Positions 11,536-23,631 of a stretch of 64,000 bases of DNA are shown here, in pieces. The notes under the pieces were generated by a model, which was not told the DNA's origin, did no database searches, and saw only the letters and a list, made by a program, of their open reading frames with translations. The stretch covers positions 1 through 64,000 of the forward strand of contig CANTFL010001442.1 in assembly GCA_947650285.1 (NCBI GenBank), given 5' to 3'. The first letter of the stretch is position 1, and each line of letters opens with the position of its first letter. A program made the translations under genes and the position numbers. The stretch is from Hyaloperonospora brassicae. Its lineage: Eukaryota; Oomycota; Peronosporomycetes; Peronosporales; Peronosporaceae.

Positions 11536-13216
11536 TCGAGCTTGTTAGCTTGTGCACAGCTTGAATGCTGCATGCACGAGTGTGTCCGATGTAGACTACT
11601 GCGCCGTGGACAATGCTAAGCTGAACGATCACGGGTTGTGCGCCACACAAGCCATATAGCCATTGTGGGTCTCTAGTGGTCGTTGCTCGGAAGCTCATTC
11701 AGCATCCACCCGATCACTTGTTGGAGGCCGCTGATCACATTTTGAGCAGAGAGACAGAGTCTCAAAGCTGCCGGCGAAAGCAAAAAGAGGCAGAATCGAA
11801 ACGCGTGTGTTGCAACGAAGCTTTCGCGTTGTAAAGTTGAAAGTCGAGATGGTGTCGAACTCGATTCGGCTAGTCTGGAAATGGGTCATTTGCCAGAGAA
11901 TTGGCCTGTATTTACTTCTCGGCCAGACAACGCCAACAAGTTGATGTGAGTAGTATGGTGAGCTTGCTTAACTTATTCAGGTGCTCCCACATTGCTAGCT
12001 GCTGAACTGGATGGCGGACTACACTTCCGCGCACGAATTATCAGCGAATCTTGGGTGTGACATGGCTTGTAAATTCGTCAATGAGCAAGCAAGGCAAGTC
12101 ATGTGGTATCATGAATGATTAGTACAATAATAGGATCTATTGACAGTATACTTGCTTGATAAAATAAAGTCCATTAGAGGCAATAGCCTCCACTCCGGGG
12201 TCATGTGTATACATTCATTACGAAGCCCATCCAACTTATTTATCTTGTGTAGTGCAGTCATGACTGCTTCTAGCCAATCGCTGATTAGTTTAATGAGAGC
12301 AAGTTGGATACATGTTGCAGATGACAGGCACTGCTGATTCTCAAACAAATATCAAACAAATGTGCTGACTGTTTTCTGTCAGATCCTAAGTTTTCGTGCC
12401 TGACGACTTACCGCTTAGTCATTCTGATCTGCTGCTTGAGCCTTCACACCCAGGTTTGTTGCCGCCATGTGGTGCGTGTATGCGACAAAGTTAGCTCGTG
12501 GACTAGGATGTAAGATCAAAAGTACGAGTGGTATCGGAGTCTGTTTGATTCGCGACCGCTACGCCTCCGCGCCAGATCTACAGGTCCCTGCTGACGTGTA
12601 TCGTCCAGCTCATCGCGTATTGGAGCTTTGACGTACTCCGTGAGAAGCTTCTCTACCCTTGCTGTTTCACGCATCGGACGGAAACATGACACATATGGAG
12701 GGATCGTAGTCTCGAAGGGGACCAAACACAGGATAATATTGAACGCTGTGTATGATAGCCCCACACAGACAGTTGACAATTGTACAATGCGCTTCCGTGC
12801 TTAGATCGTCGGTATCGGCCACACGAATGGGACCGATTGCAATGAGCTCAACTAGTCCGTAATGACGAAGTCAAAAATCTCATGCACACTTTTACGCAGC
12901 TAGTGATTACATATCTTTCTGCCGAAACAATGAACTCAATTAGGAAGTGATGTCTCCGTCTAGAATGTCAAATCTCTTAGTTGATCAGGACAGCCCGTTC
13001 CAGCATTCGTTTTTCCGATACTTTCTCACGTAAGTAACCCCTCGCTCGATGAGACGCCTCTGTACTTTGTTACCGACACTACCGCGGCAAAAGAACGTAC
13101 CACATTCGAGCGACCTGGCCATCGATTTCTATCTGCCCATTAGAAACGGACCGAAACCCAGCTCCAGATCAACTGGCTGGCGTCGCGATCGAAAAGACAG
13201 ACCCGGTGGGAATAAT
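11536..13216. other. Intergenic between paralogue 2 and eIF4A-III
   Basis: No supported gene. A plus-strand stretch at about 11745-11945 reads KKRQNRNACVATKL and might be an eroded bZIP-like basic region. A minus frame at 12516-12779 has no recognisable domain. The sequence just before 13217 includes CAGCATTCGTTTTTCC at 13001-13016, a loose match to the oomycete initiator, and is taken as the promoter and leader of eIF4A-III. Confidence 0.45.
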
Positions 13217-14671
13217 ATGCCCCGAGAGGACACGAAGCGACGTAAGTCAGCGATGAACCCGCGTGCCCACTTCCCCCTCGTCACATACACCGTACACAGC
13301 GCTTGTGACTGATTATTGCGCTACCATTTGACGGTCGTTTTAGGTACGCGCCTTGTGGATGAGGACGACAGCGAGCCGGTAGAATTCACCACGTCGAAGG
13401 ACATTTCTATCTTTCCGTCGTTCGAGGCCATGGGACTGAAAGAAGACCTTTTGCGGGGCATTTACGCATACGGTACGTGGATCTTATTCCGTTTGCGTTC
13501 GAAATGAAAAGCGCCTGTGCCACTGCTATGTCGTGTGAGTCACTGTATTCATTAGAACATCGTACCGCCGTCACTTTTCCTCGTTTCTATGTGGTGTGCG
13601 CCAGGGTTTGAAAAGCCATCGGCGATCCAGCAACGTGCGATCAAACCGGCGATCCAGGGCCGGGACCTCATTGCTCAGTCGCAGTCTGGGACCGGCAAAA
13701 CAGCAGTGTTTTCGATCGCCATCCTGCAATCTCTCGACACTTCCAGCAACGAGACGCAAGCGCTCGTGATCTCACCGACTCGTGAATTAGCCGAGCAGAC
13801 TCAAAAGGTGGTGCTGGCTCTTGGAGACTACATGAATGTGCAGTGCCATGCCTGCATTGGCGGCAAGAGTGTGGGTGAGGACATTCGTCGACTGGACTTT
13901 GGTGTGCAGGTGGTGTCCGGTACACCCGGTCGCATTTTTGACATGATCCGACGTCGCAACTTGCGCACACGGAACATCAAGATGCTGGTGATTGACGAAG
14001 CCGATGAGATGCTGAACAAAGGCTTCAAAGAGCAGATTTACGACATCTACCGCTACTTGCCGCCGTCGACCCAGGTACTTTTGGTGTCGGCTACCATGCC
14101 GCAGGAAGTACTCGACTTGACGCGCAAGTTCATGAACGAACCGGTGAAGGTCCTGGTGAAGCGCGATGAGTTGACGCTAGAAGGCATCAAGCAGTTCTTT
14201 GTGGCTGTAGAGAAGGAAGAGTGGAAGTTTGACACGCTGTGCGATTTGTACGACACGCTGACAATCACGCAGGCTGTGATCTTTTGCAACACGAAACGAA
14301 AGGTGGACTGGCTTACGTCCAAGATGCGCGAGGCCAACTTCACCGTGTCGGCGATGCACGGTGACATGCCACAAAAAGAACGTGACGCTATCATGCAGGA
14401 ATTCCGGTCAGGCGGCTCACGTGTGCTTATCACCACGGACGTCTGGGGTCGTGGGCTGGATGTGCAACAGGTGTCGCTGGTTATTTGCTACGACTTGCCG
14501 AACAATCGTGAGCTGTATATCCACCGAATCGGTCGTTCTGGTCGTTTCGGCCGCAAGGGTGTTGCTATCAACTTTGTCAAGGATGACGACGTTCGCATTT
14601 TGCGAGACATCGAGCAGTACTATAGCACGCAGATTGATGAGATGCCTATGAACGTGGCGGACCTCATTTAA
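13217..14671 (+). CDS. EIF4A3: Eukaryotic initiation factor 4A-III (exon junction complex DEAD-box helicase)
   Basis: Three exons: 13217-13241, 13344-13472 and 13605-14671. Introns are 102 and 132 bp (GTAAGT...TTTTAG and GTACGT...GCCAG), and the product is 406 aa, close to the usual length of about 411. Start at MPREDTKRR; exon 2 gives the [20 protein letters not shown]-motif lead, and exon 3 continues with FEKPSAIQQ. Motifs visible: I SQSGTGKT, Ia SPTRELA, Ib [28 protein letters not shown]. The C-terminus [10 protein letters not shown] is diagnostic for the III paralogue rather than translation eIF4A-I/II. It is the ATP-dependent RNA clamp of the exon junction complex, nuclear, acting in splicing-coupled mRNA quality control. 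Motif V reads GRGLD where the family has ARGLD. The gene sits between START-family members but is unrelated to them. Confidence 0.97.
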
Positions 14672-16639
14672 TCACTTGGTGAGCTTCGAATGTGTTCTCT
14701 TGCTTCGGATTGATGCGCTCGTTGCTGCTGAGCGGGAAACAGTTCCCCTCTTTACCACGGCAAAGTGAAGTAGCTTTTGATTGCATGCGTCATATGAGAT
14801 TCAGTCAATTGAACGGCACGACTGTTGATGCTGCTCAAAGGCATAGCATATCGATTGTCGACCGTCAGCTCAGTTCTTGGTTAATTTCTTGAATGGAACC
14901 CGTCGTTGGCTTCAAGTTCTCCGTAGTCATTAGCATGACATCTTGGCTCATGGTTCTCCTCCAAGCGCCCACTGTTCCGTTTGACCACGTCTCTCTACTT
15001 CCATGCGTTCACAATTGCAAGCACACAGAAGACATTTGTAGCGCTTCATCCATGTAAGTAAACTCACCAACCCGTACATTACTTGTAGTCAGCAAAGAAC
15101 ATGTCACTGACGCGTGTGGCAACTTTCAGTTTGCTCTCCAGCAGCATAAACAGAACCACCGCTCGGTTCGTATAGGCAAACGCAAGTTGATGCCATATTT
15201 CGAAGAGTAAAATTCACGCAAACTTGACAGAGTGACGCTTTCGTTGCATCCGTCAAGCTGCAACGCATAAGTGAGCAAGAAACAATGTCGTACAAAGTCA
15301 CGCCTGCAATGTCTGAGACCGCTCACTGTGGTCCAAGTTACAGTTATATTCATGGGGACGCCTCGTGCTACTTCGTCGACGCATATACGACTACGTCGGC
15401 TTCAGTTGATGGCGGGTCATTGGTGACCGGAAAAGGCAAGCGCAAGGAATATGCAAGAAGAGGCCGATGAAGGCGGCAACTACATGTGGTTGCTTGTGTA
15501 TGGTTGACAACGAAGTACTGTAATATGGCACGATCAAACAAGGGACCTGTTGACGCAAAATGATACGGTCTTCACATGCCGCTGCCATCGATGTCGTGAT
15601 CGATCAAACACTTCGAGTAGAAGAAACAGGTGTTGAGTCTTGCAAACCTTGCAGCTCTGCGACCCCTGGCACTCAAACGCCCACCACGACTTCGATACAG
15701 GCGGCTTCATGCTGGTCGCTTCGTGCTCATTGGTTCTTAGTAAAACCATTGCGTTCAGCTCGCTTTGCACTCTAGTGAATGGAGCAAGTGATACTAACAA
15801 TCGATGCCATGCTCACTGACAGCTTCGACTGCATCAGTTTCTATGTTTGTAAGGCACGTGATACAGCATTACGATTTGCGAGTCGGATGATCATCATACA
15901 TTGCACTCATTGAACGCTCTACAGGCTAAAGCGCTAATAACGTGCGTCTCCCTCTGATGTGCCCGAGCTGCATGACGCTGTAACCTGCTTGTTGGGGCTG
16001 TCTGTACAAGCAATGCACAAAGCACAGCTAGTTGTTTTGGCAACGGAAACAGTTACATCTCTTTTCCGTCCAAGAGCAAAAGGTATAGGCAGAAGCGCTG
16101 ATTAATTATTTTACAATCGAAAACCTCTGATATGACGACACAAAGGTACTCGAGCGCTTTCCGTTAGTAACAATTTGTTACAATGAGGCAGACAATGGAA
16201 AGCGACACTGTCGGATTTCGTCTCATACGCTGTATGCGACTTGTTGTGCCTTCCATATAGTGCAGACAGGAGATACTCGAGTATCTGGCTTGACAGGTCG
16301 GGCGAAACCCTTAGAGTGCCTGAAAGGCATGATGCAAAGTTGTGGAAGGTGTGCGCTTCTTGTGATATTGCTCGTAGTAAAAGATCACGTATGTGCTGAT
16401 GACACACATGCAAGTGCTGATCTTATGCTATCGCTACCTTACGCATTTTGTATCTCAGCAGAGTATCGTCTCGCGCAAAGAGGCCAGTGAGTGGAGTTGT
16501 GCGTGCGTAAACAACGGCATCAGCCAGAAGCGGCATTACCAAAAATTAGTCGTCGAGAAGTTGCAAAGCTCTATTGGAACCGTCATGCTACATTGCATGA
16601 TGTCAAACTCTGCGTATAACTCCGTCAAAATAAGATACA
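14672..16639. other. Intergenic, no recognisable gene
   Basis: Short overlapping frames on both strands, none over 100 codons, without domains I recognise. It separates eIF4A-III from the convergent START paralogue 3. Confidence 0.55.
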
Positions 16640-17829
16640 CTAACCATTGACAGCTTCCCGGATAGACTGAACTTCAACCTCACCCCAGCTCGCGATACCT
16701 TCCTTCAGCGAGCGCATGGCATTTCTTGGAATCTCAAACGCAGGTCTGTGCATCTTCATAAAGGCGGCACGCTGCATAACAACCACGACATCGTCCCTGC
16801 TGCCAGCTCTTGGAGCATCCTTGTCGACCCCGTTCCTAATTTCCTGCTCGCCCTCTGTTGACTTGGGCGATGTACACGTCATTTGGGTGAGCACAGTGGT
16901 GGCACTAATATCGATTCGCACTCGCTTTTGAGACTCGTATGGGTACAGATCATCAACATCCACGCTGTCCGTGACCATCACCGCACAAGGTCTCCCACCC
17001 ATCAGTGCCGACTCTTCGAGATATTCCGTTAGCACGACCTTGTTCACCTCCGACGTGATCCCATACGTGTCAGTCGATACTAACCGGTAGTTCCAAATCG
17101 AAGTGCTGTCGTCCATCGTGTCGTAGTCTTCACGAACAGTCGTGTGTCCCAAAGCTTCGGAAATCGTAATTTCCATATTCAGCATAAAGTACTTGATAGC
17201 GTCAAACACCTGCTTCAGCGACTGCACGCCCGTGAAATGAAAAAACTCAAATCGATCACAACAAAAGTTTCCATCGGTGTCTTCGTAGCGGTGGTCCATG
17301 AGCTGCGGTTTCATGAGGTCTAGATGCTGGCTCCGAGCCATTACATATTGACAACCTCGTGCGATCATGTCACCTTTGAGGCTCAGCAGCGCTTGACGTC
17401 GCTCCGACCACTCTTTTGGCATGTAAACGTGTCTGCACAATGGACTGCCGATATGACTCTCCTATAAGGCCACGAAACCACAATCACATCCAGGTCAGCA
17501 TCAAATGACGTGCATTTCCACTACGAAGAATCGAAATGTCGGTGTATATAGGCGCACGCACGTTGTCGTATACTAAAGAGTACCTGCATCCCCGCGAGCA
17601 ACGATTGAGCTTTTGCTACTACCAGCTGCTGAGTATGTATAAGATCTCGGAGGTTATTGTTCGTGCTCATGACGTCTAGAATTTGGGTCCAAGCACTCTT
17701 TGGGCGAGCCTGGATGTCTGCGAGAAGACTCTGGAGAACGCTCAGCTCTTGCGCAAGTTTTCTTTTCTCATCCTGCTGCACCAGATACGAAGGTCTGCGG
17801 CGCCTGGATGCGTGGCGTTGTCGGTCCAT
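16640..17829 (-). CDS. M96-type START-like domain protein (paralogue 3, two exons)
   Basis: Minus strand, exons 17829-17584 and 17461-16640. They are joined across a 122-bp intron (GTACTC...TTATAG) that falls between codons; the product is about 355 aa. Residues 1-40 are strongly basic (RQRHASRRRRPSYLVQQDEK), followed by a coiled coil, the arrangement typical of the oomycete family. The START-like half shows RFEFFHFTGVQ, NMEITISEALGHTTVRED, a DDS turn, EVNKVVLTEYLEES, and DSVDVDDLYPYESQKRVRID, position for position like paralogue 2. It is the most complete two-exon member here. Start at 17829 because the basic region follows directly. Its orientation is opposite to the other two copies, so the cluster is not a simple tandem array. 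The function is unknown. Confidence 0.85.
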
Positions 17830-20800
17830 GATGCAATCACTTTTTATAAATCGCGTCCAAGAGTTGGCGGGTTTTGCTTTGTTTTAGTATCGGCTCGAAC
17901 AAAAACAGTATAATCGACATCGAATTATTTTTGATCCGAGCCTATTCTGCCGAGATCAAAAAGACACAATTCGATAGCGTGACCAGTAGTGGTACGATAG
18001 CTTTTCGCTCTACCGAATGTGTCCTCCGGCGAAAGAACGAGAAACGATGCTCGAACTATCGAGGCCTTGCTTCGATATCACAAACAACGCTCCGAGACAT
18101 TTACTTTGGTCGTTCTCAAATCAAGAACATCTGTGCGAACTTGATATAGGACTAAAAAAGAACTTTCACCTCCGAGATCATGTGATCATAGTTGCAAAGG
18201 AGCTATGACGAGTCGAGACCACGTCAAAGCTTGCGGGGCCTCACACCTATACATGTGTACACAAGTATAGATTATATAAATACAGTGCACACTAGCAAAA
18301 ACGCGAGAATATGAGCTTCGATTCATTCCTGTTTTTTTTTCGACGGCTGCGGTTCAGAAATGCGCAAAAGCCTCGGTTTGGTTGCGCTGACATGTTTGCG
18401 TAATGGTCAGTCGTACGAGGTGGTGACTTGCTTGCATATGTATGCTTTCGTAATGGGCCCCAACACGAAGCCATCGCGCGTTTCTGAATTGTAATATCGA
18501 TAAGCTCGACTAGAAGTTACCATTCTCACGGTTTTTGGTGCGCACTGTACGACAGATGGGACAGTCAAGTTTAATTGAAAACTCTATTGCAAGCAGCGTT
18601 CAGCTGACTTGGGATGTGAGAGAGTGATAAGGAGAAACAAACGGACATGAACAAACCATGCTGCGAAGGAATGCATTTTTCATTCCAGCTGATCAACGTC
18701 AACACTGCGTCTTCTTGAATGCAGACATGTCTTGGCGAGCTGTGAATGATGCAGATGGATCTGCTGTCTCTACACATAAACAAACAGGATTTGTTCTAAT
18801 TTATCTGCTCCCGGGTCTGAAGCTGTGAAAGCCGAATGAGATAATGCAATGCGGAGTGGAAAGAGGTCAGGTGCATAGCGTCTTTGGTTTTGTAATCGTA
18901 GAGATAGCTGAAGAGACGTGAGCTGTTGTATACTGAACAAAAACTGCCTACTTGTGTTAAATTATGCACGAGCGGAGATCGTGGCAGTATAAGGTGTTAT
19001 CGAGGTGACGTTGGAGTGAGTGAGGCTCTTGATCGACAAGTGCTTTAGACATTACTGTTATGCATATGGACAATCGTTTCTTCTTGGCATGCACCATATT
19101 GACCACATCATGTAATACCGATGGGACAAGCGAATACTAGGTTCGAGTAGACTGCCGACAGGAGTGGGTTTGCAACACAGTATACATTGATCGGCAGGGA
19201 GCTATATGAGAGGATCCCATCCATGAGTGAGCGTATGCTTGAGTCAAAAATCGTAATACTATACCTCCTAGGTATGTGGGTGAGGCGGCTTCGTGCTAAG
19301 GAGTTAGCTATTGCTGGCATTCGACCATTCGTGAATGGAAGTAAGCATTCATTGACTTTCATGCGAACGATCGTACTGAAGACCCGAACATCAATGTATC
19401 GTTAATAAGAGCGGGACACGTTCGAGTTCAAGTAGGATTTCTGGAATGGCATGTGACATGTCAATGCTTGAGTAATTTGTAACAACGACGCGTTATGTAT
19501 GAGATATGAAAAAATCACGTGGAAAGAATTTCACAGATGGCTGTATCGCCTACGAAGGAAGAAGCATGAAGGAGCATTAGTCGTGAAAGATAGATCGCTT
19601 CTCCAGACTGCATTTTAGTGGTGCACTCTGGCCGATCAAAGACTCTCTTGTCCGCATAAGTGAAGATGACAGCGACTGACTTGGAGGTGTAAAATGGATC
19701 AATTCGAATCTATGATGGCGTTCAGGGAAGATCAAGCCAAGGTAGACCTCGAGGCATCGTTGGTGCATACGACTCGCATCTAGTGAATACGAATTTGGAA
19801 ACAAATGAGATGTATAAGTTCAAGACGGTGATACTGTGAATAGTAAACGAACGCATGCAGTCAGCAAATACTGGACAGGCTGGTAGATCATGCGACACCT
19901 ATCCGATCTGTCGTTCAGGTATGAAGTTGACTACATTCGTAGACCAGTAGCTGTCTTAGAGATTTTATACGATCATCGGTTGGCAAGTCTGTCAAACGAA
20001 GTCGTATCCTAGAGCAGGAACTTTCCCGGCTGAAAAATCGCGGTATTTGTAATGCATTCTCGTAATGACGTTACGATCACTTACAAACAATGCATAACAA
20101 TCCACAGGATTGCAGATGCATTACATTGAGCACAACTAACACTAGATGGAAATGATAGAGACTTCATGCATTATAAACGAGGGAAAGGTGGCAGTATCCT
20201 ACAATCTTGCACGAATAGGAACCCATTTAGTACTTAACGTTTCTGTGATGGGGAGTCTCACTCCATAGACCACACGCGGACACGACATCCAGAAAAAATA
20301 TGTCACGAACACGGATAACTGTACAAGGTAAATGACTTGGACAATCGTATGCGAGCCTACACGATCTTCGCGATACGACAACATCATGTGTCAGGACTTA
20401 TTCGAAATGCTCCCGCAACATTTGAATGTCATACATGGGGTGCCATAACAAAATGACAGCACTTGGGACACCCAATGGCTAACGATATTGATTCAACGAC
20501 GCTGTCTAGTGTGTTGATAAACATATCGTGAAACAGGGGCTAAACCCGTCATCTTCCAATAAGATAAATCACCCGTGCCGATACTTGATTACGCTAGAAT
20601 TGTTGACGCGAAGAGTGACAGAACAATGAAAAACGATTCAGCATATTTTTATGTCAGCTGGTGTTGTTGCGGCTGCATTGGGTCGGTCGTGCCTTTGTGT
20701 CGTCGAACAGCCATGGTAGAAGGGTCCGGATATCGGTAAGCACAATTGTTCCTGCTGATTTCGATCACACATGTGTCGAAAGGCAGTGACCAATTTGTAC

Positions 20801-21652
20801 AGGGTGGATACGACGTTGCATAGGCGGGTCTTGATTCCAAAGTAAATATTCTGTTGGAGTCCTTTCATTGCCGCACCGAGCTCGCTGGGACACATTTCTA
20901 GGCGTGGAAAAGAGGGTCTGGCTTGGGGTCTTATATGGACACTGTCCACTTACGAGCCTAAGAGAAACAATCATTAGTGTTTCTGCATTAAAAATGTGAT
21001 GGGCATTCGATTTGCTTCGCTATACAAGAAACATATTGACGTTAAAGGGGATTTCGTTTATTCGCGTGATTTTAGCAAAGGGACGGCCGGTTCACATGCA
21101 ACAGATAGTCAAGCTACCGCGCACGTGATCAATGGGCCTACCCACCAGACATGCGTCCTTTATACCAAGTACGTTTGTTGTGGTACAAAGCTCCTTTGCA
21201 TGGTAAAATATGCTGCGACAAGTCGGGACTCGACATCATGGATGATGTGTTCTTCAACAGGCAAATAAAGAGTAAGTTCTGATCTACCGCCAACGAAATA
21301 AGTGACGACATTAAGTCAGCTTGGAAACAGGGCAACAAGGCGTGGCGAGTGTAATTCCGTGCTAAATCAATCTTCGTGCGTACGGCTGCGCTACGACCGG
21401 TGCTAGATGACTGTGGCACCAACAGCATTTAGCAGAGCACAGTCAAAAAATTGCCAGATTGATACCAGTACAATAGATAGCAAATAACCTTGTTTGCGGG
21501 TCATCGCTGTCAAAACAGTCACCGCACAGACTAAAGACCTGCCAGTATATCAAAGACCTTCGTCCAGATATTCGACAAAGCACGCGAATATATATTTTTG
21601 GTTTGCAAGGAGACCGAACGTTTGACTCCGATTCAATCAACGTCTTGCACAC
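17830..21652. other. AT-rich intergenic, no supported gene
   Basis: Base composition becomes AT-richer here. Only short frames are present. The longest, 20638-20949 on the minus strand (103 codons), has no recognisable domain. The first 100 bp should contain the promoter of the minus-strand START gene. Confidence 0.5.
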
Positions 21653-22081
21653 TTAAAAGCCTGGCATCATGTCGAGAATATTGTCGAATAGCTTGAGCAA
21701 CAATTTGTACGTAGGCTTGCCAATTTTCCACCAAGGTTTGACGGTGGTATACAATCTCTTCAGGTATTGTATGATGTGTTTCCAGGGCGGCATGTCTTGA
21801 TGCGAGATTCCCGTCAAATGTTCTTGCGCTGGTCCCACAGGCACGTGAGACGTCACAGGTAAGTGAGGCATCACATGCATCAAATGTCTTTCCGCGTGAC
21901 CCTCGATGTCTCTCCCCTCTTCGCTTCTTGTTCTGTGCGACTGCACGGCGTCGCGGTCTTAAGTGGGCAGGAACGCCTTTGACGTCCCAGAAACATCCGA
22001 CGCCGACGTTGGCTCACAGAACGCAGAAAGTGAGGCGTCCACGTCTAGAAGAATGATGATTGCGCGCACGTTTGGCCACAT
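21653..22081 (-). pseudogene. Decayed RXLR-class effector gene
   Basis: From an ATG at 22081 the frame gives a signal-peptide-like start (MWPN, then RAIIILL, an Ala/Ser stretch and FCEPTSASD). There is a TAA at codon 41 (21961-21959), and the same frame then runs on to 21653. After the stop comes SEEGR, like the dEER motif, and a C-terminal half with aromatic helices (PWKHIIQYLKRLY and KPWWKIGKPTYKLL) of the kind found in WY-type effectors. The site where RXLR is expected (KAFLPT, residues 35-40) has lost its arginines. The order signal peptide, degenerate RXLR, EER and helical C-terminus supports a former host-targeted effector. The stop and the motif loss indicate it is dead. Confidence 0.6.
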
Positions 22082-23061
22082 TGTGTTCGAAAGCGCGAGT
22101 TGGTCTTAGAGACACGTTGATTGTTGTTCAACTGCGAATTTGTGCAAATGACGAATCGGGATCACGCTACAACCTGGGCGCCAATCGCTCGTTCTATCGC
22201 TGCGCAGTGGGACTCAGCCTTATGCTCATTTACACCTCCTCTTCTGCCTGTTCCAAAAGCTGATTGCAGTAGTGCATGGTAAAATATTTCGACCAGCTTC
22301 TCGGCCCAAGCTCAAGTCAGCAGTAGAAAGGGCATTACAAAGATGTCCTGAGACAATCTTGTTGTCTCCGCGCCTTCATCTAATGTCGACAACGACATGC
22401 GCGTGATCACTAGCCGACACAATGGGTTTGTTTGACAAAGCATGCCGTCGCGTTTCATTAATCCTGCTGCACAACCTAATGCTGCCACCCGCATGCCTCA
22501 CACGCGACGTGTTCTCAGTTGTTAGGTGAGAATCGACCTGACTTTTCTTCTCCCTCAGAAAAACATACAAGAGGTTTCAAAACTTGACGCTGACCAGAGA
22601 ACAGTTCTCCAAACCAATGCCTTGCTTGTGGTTTGACTCAGAGCCAGGCGACTCGCTTGCGACCAGTTTTCTTGACGTAAAAAACACTTTTCTGGGAATC
22701 TTGACGCACATGTTTTCCATAATCTAGGGATCTCTTGGGTAATTTCTTTGATGAAGTATCCTGCACAAAGTGATAATTTCATGTAGGAGTTCTGATCGGG
22801 CGTCTACTGGATAAGTTCAGTGGCTTCATATTCGAGATTGATAACCGAGCCTAGAAATACGCATTTTTATTTAGGAAAGAAGCTTATCGTCAAGTTCACA
22901 CACTTATGGCGGTCCGGAGCTCGAAGCTCGAGATGGATTGCATCCGGTGGTGCCGTATCTACCGTATGATGTATCAACTACTTGTTTATGCTAATTTATT
23001 AATGTAACCTACATGAGTATCGAGAGAGATGACGGCTGATCTTGCCGGTGGAGCACACGAC
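22082..23061. other. Intergenic, no recognisable gene
   Basis: Short frames only. A minus frame at 22555-22782 contains a Cys/Phe/Arg-rich stretch but no signal peptide, so it is not called. Confidence 0.5.
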
Positions 23062-23631
23062 CTACACTAAAATGCGACCGACAATGTGAATGTAGTAGAC
23101 AAAGAAAGTATAGATAAGATTTTTATGACCTATGCGGGATGAAAGTGAGCATAAATGACTCAACAGTTCTGCTTGTTCCAAGAGTCGAGATCTTTTAGGT
23201 GGTTTCCAGATAGAATTTGCCGTCCTAGTGCTACTTCGTTGTCTTTCCATAGTGAGTAAGTACTTCGTGAGCGCTACTTCAAGCAACATCTGATCTGCTA
23301 AGTCACAATATTTCCCATTTGCTAAATTTTCATTTAATACCACCATTGTGTCTTCAGATAAAAGTGTAGGTCGCAAAGCAAATTCCGTGGGACGCATTGC
23401 TGCCATTCCTACAATGACACTAGTCAATAACATGAAGGAGACGGGCATTAGGAAGAATGTTATAGTGTACCACAAGATGACGAAGTAGAGTAGTGCATTA
23501 AATAACAGATTATCAATAAGCACGCTACACGATGAGTAGAATACTTCAACGTCTAAAAATATACATGAATATCGACCACTGATGTAAGCCTTACGAATTT
23601 GTAAATGCATGCTTGAGCTCATTACATGCAT
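23062..23631 (-). CDS. Unidentified 189-codon ORF with hydrophobic segments
   Basis: An open frame of unusual length for this AT-rich stretch. Residues about 36-78 are strongly hydrophobic (LLFNALLYFVILWYTITFF, then VSFMLLTSVIVGMAAM) and could form two membrane spans. The rest is polar, with a basic patch around RQRSSTRTANS. I recognise no family. AT-rich antisense frames often look hydrophobic, so it may be chance or a remnant exon of a membrane protein. Confidence 0.2.
   Translation of the reverse strand: MHVMSSSMHLQIRKAYISGRYSCIFLDVEVFYSSCSVLIDNLLFNALLYFVILWYTITFFLMPVSFMLLTSVIVGMAAMRPTEFALRPTLLSEDTMVVLNENLANGKYCDLADQMLLEVALTKYLLTMERQRSSTRTANSIWKPPKRSRLLEQAELLSHLCSLSSRIGHKNLIYTFFVYYIHIVGRILV

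Noticed and set aside
12516..12779. 87-codon minus-strand ORF between START paralogue 2 and eIF4A-III
   Set aside because: Charged tail looks protein-like, but there is no domain, no splice partner and no initiator nearby.
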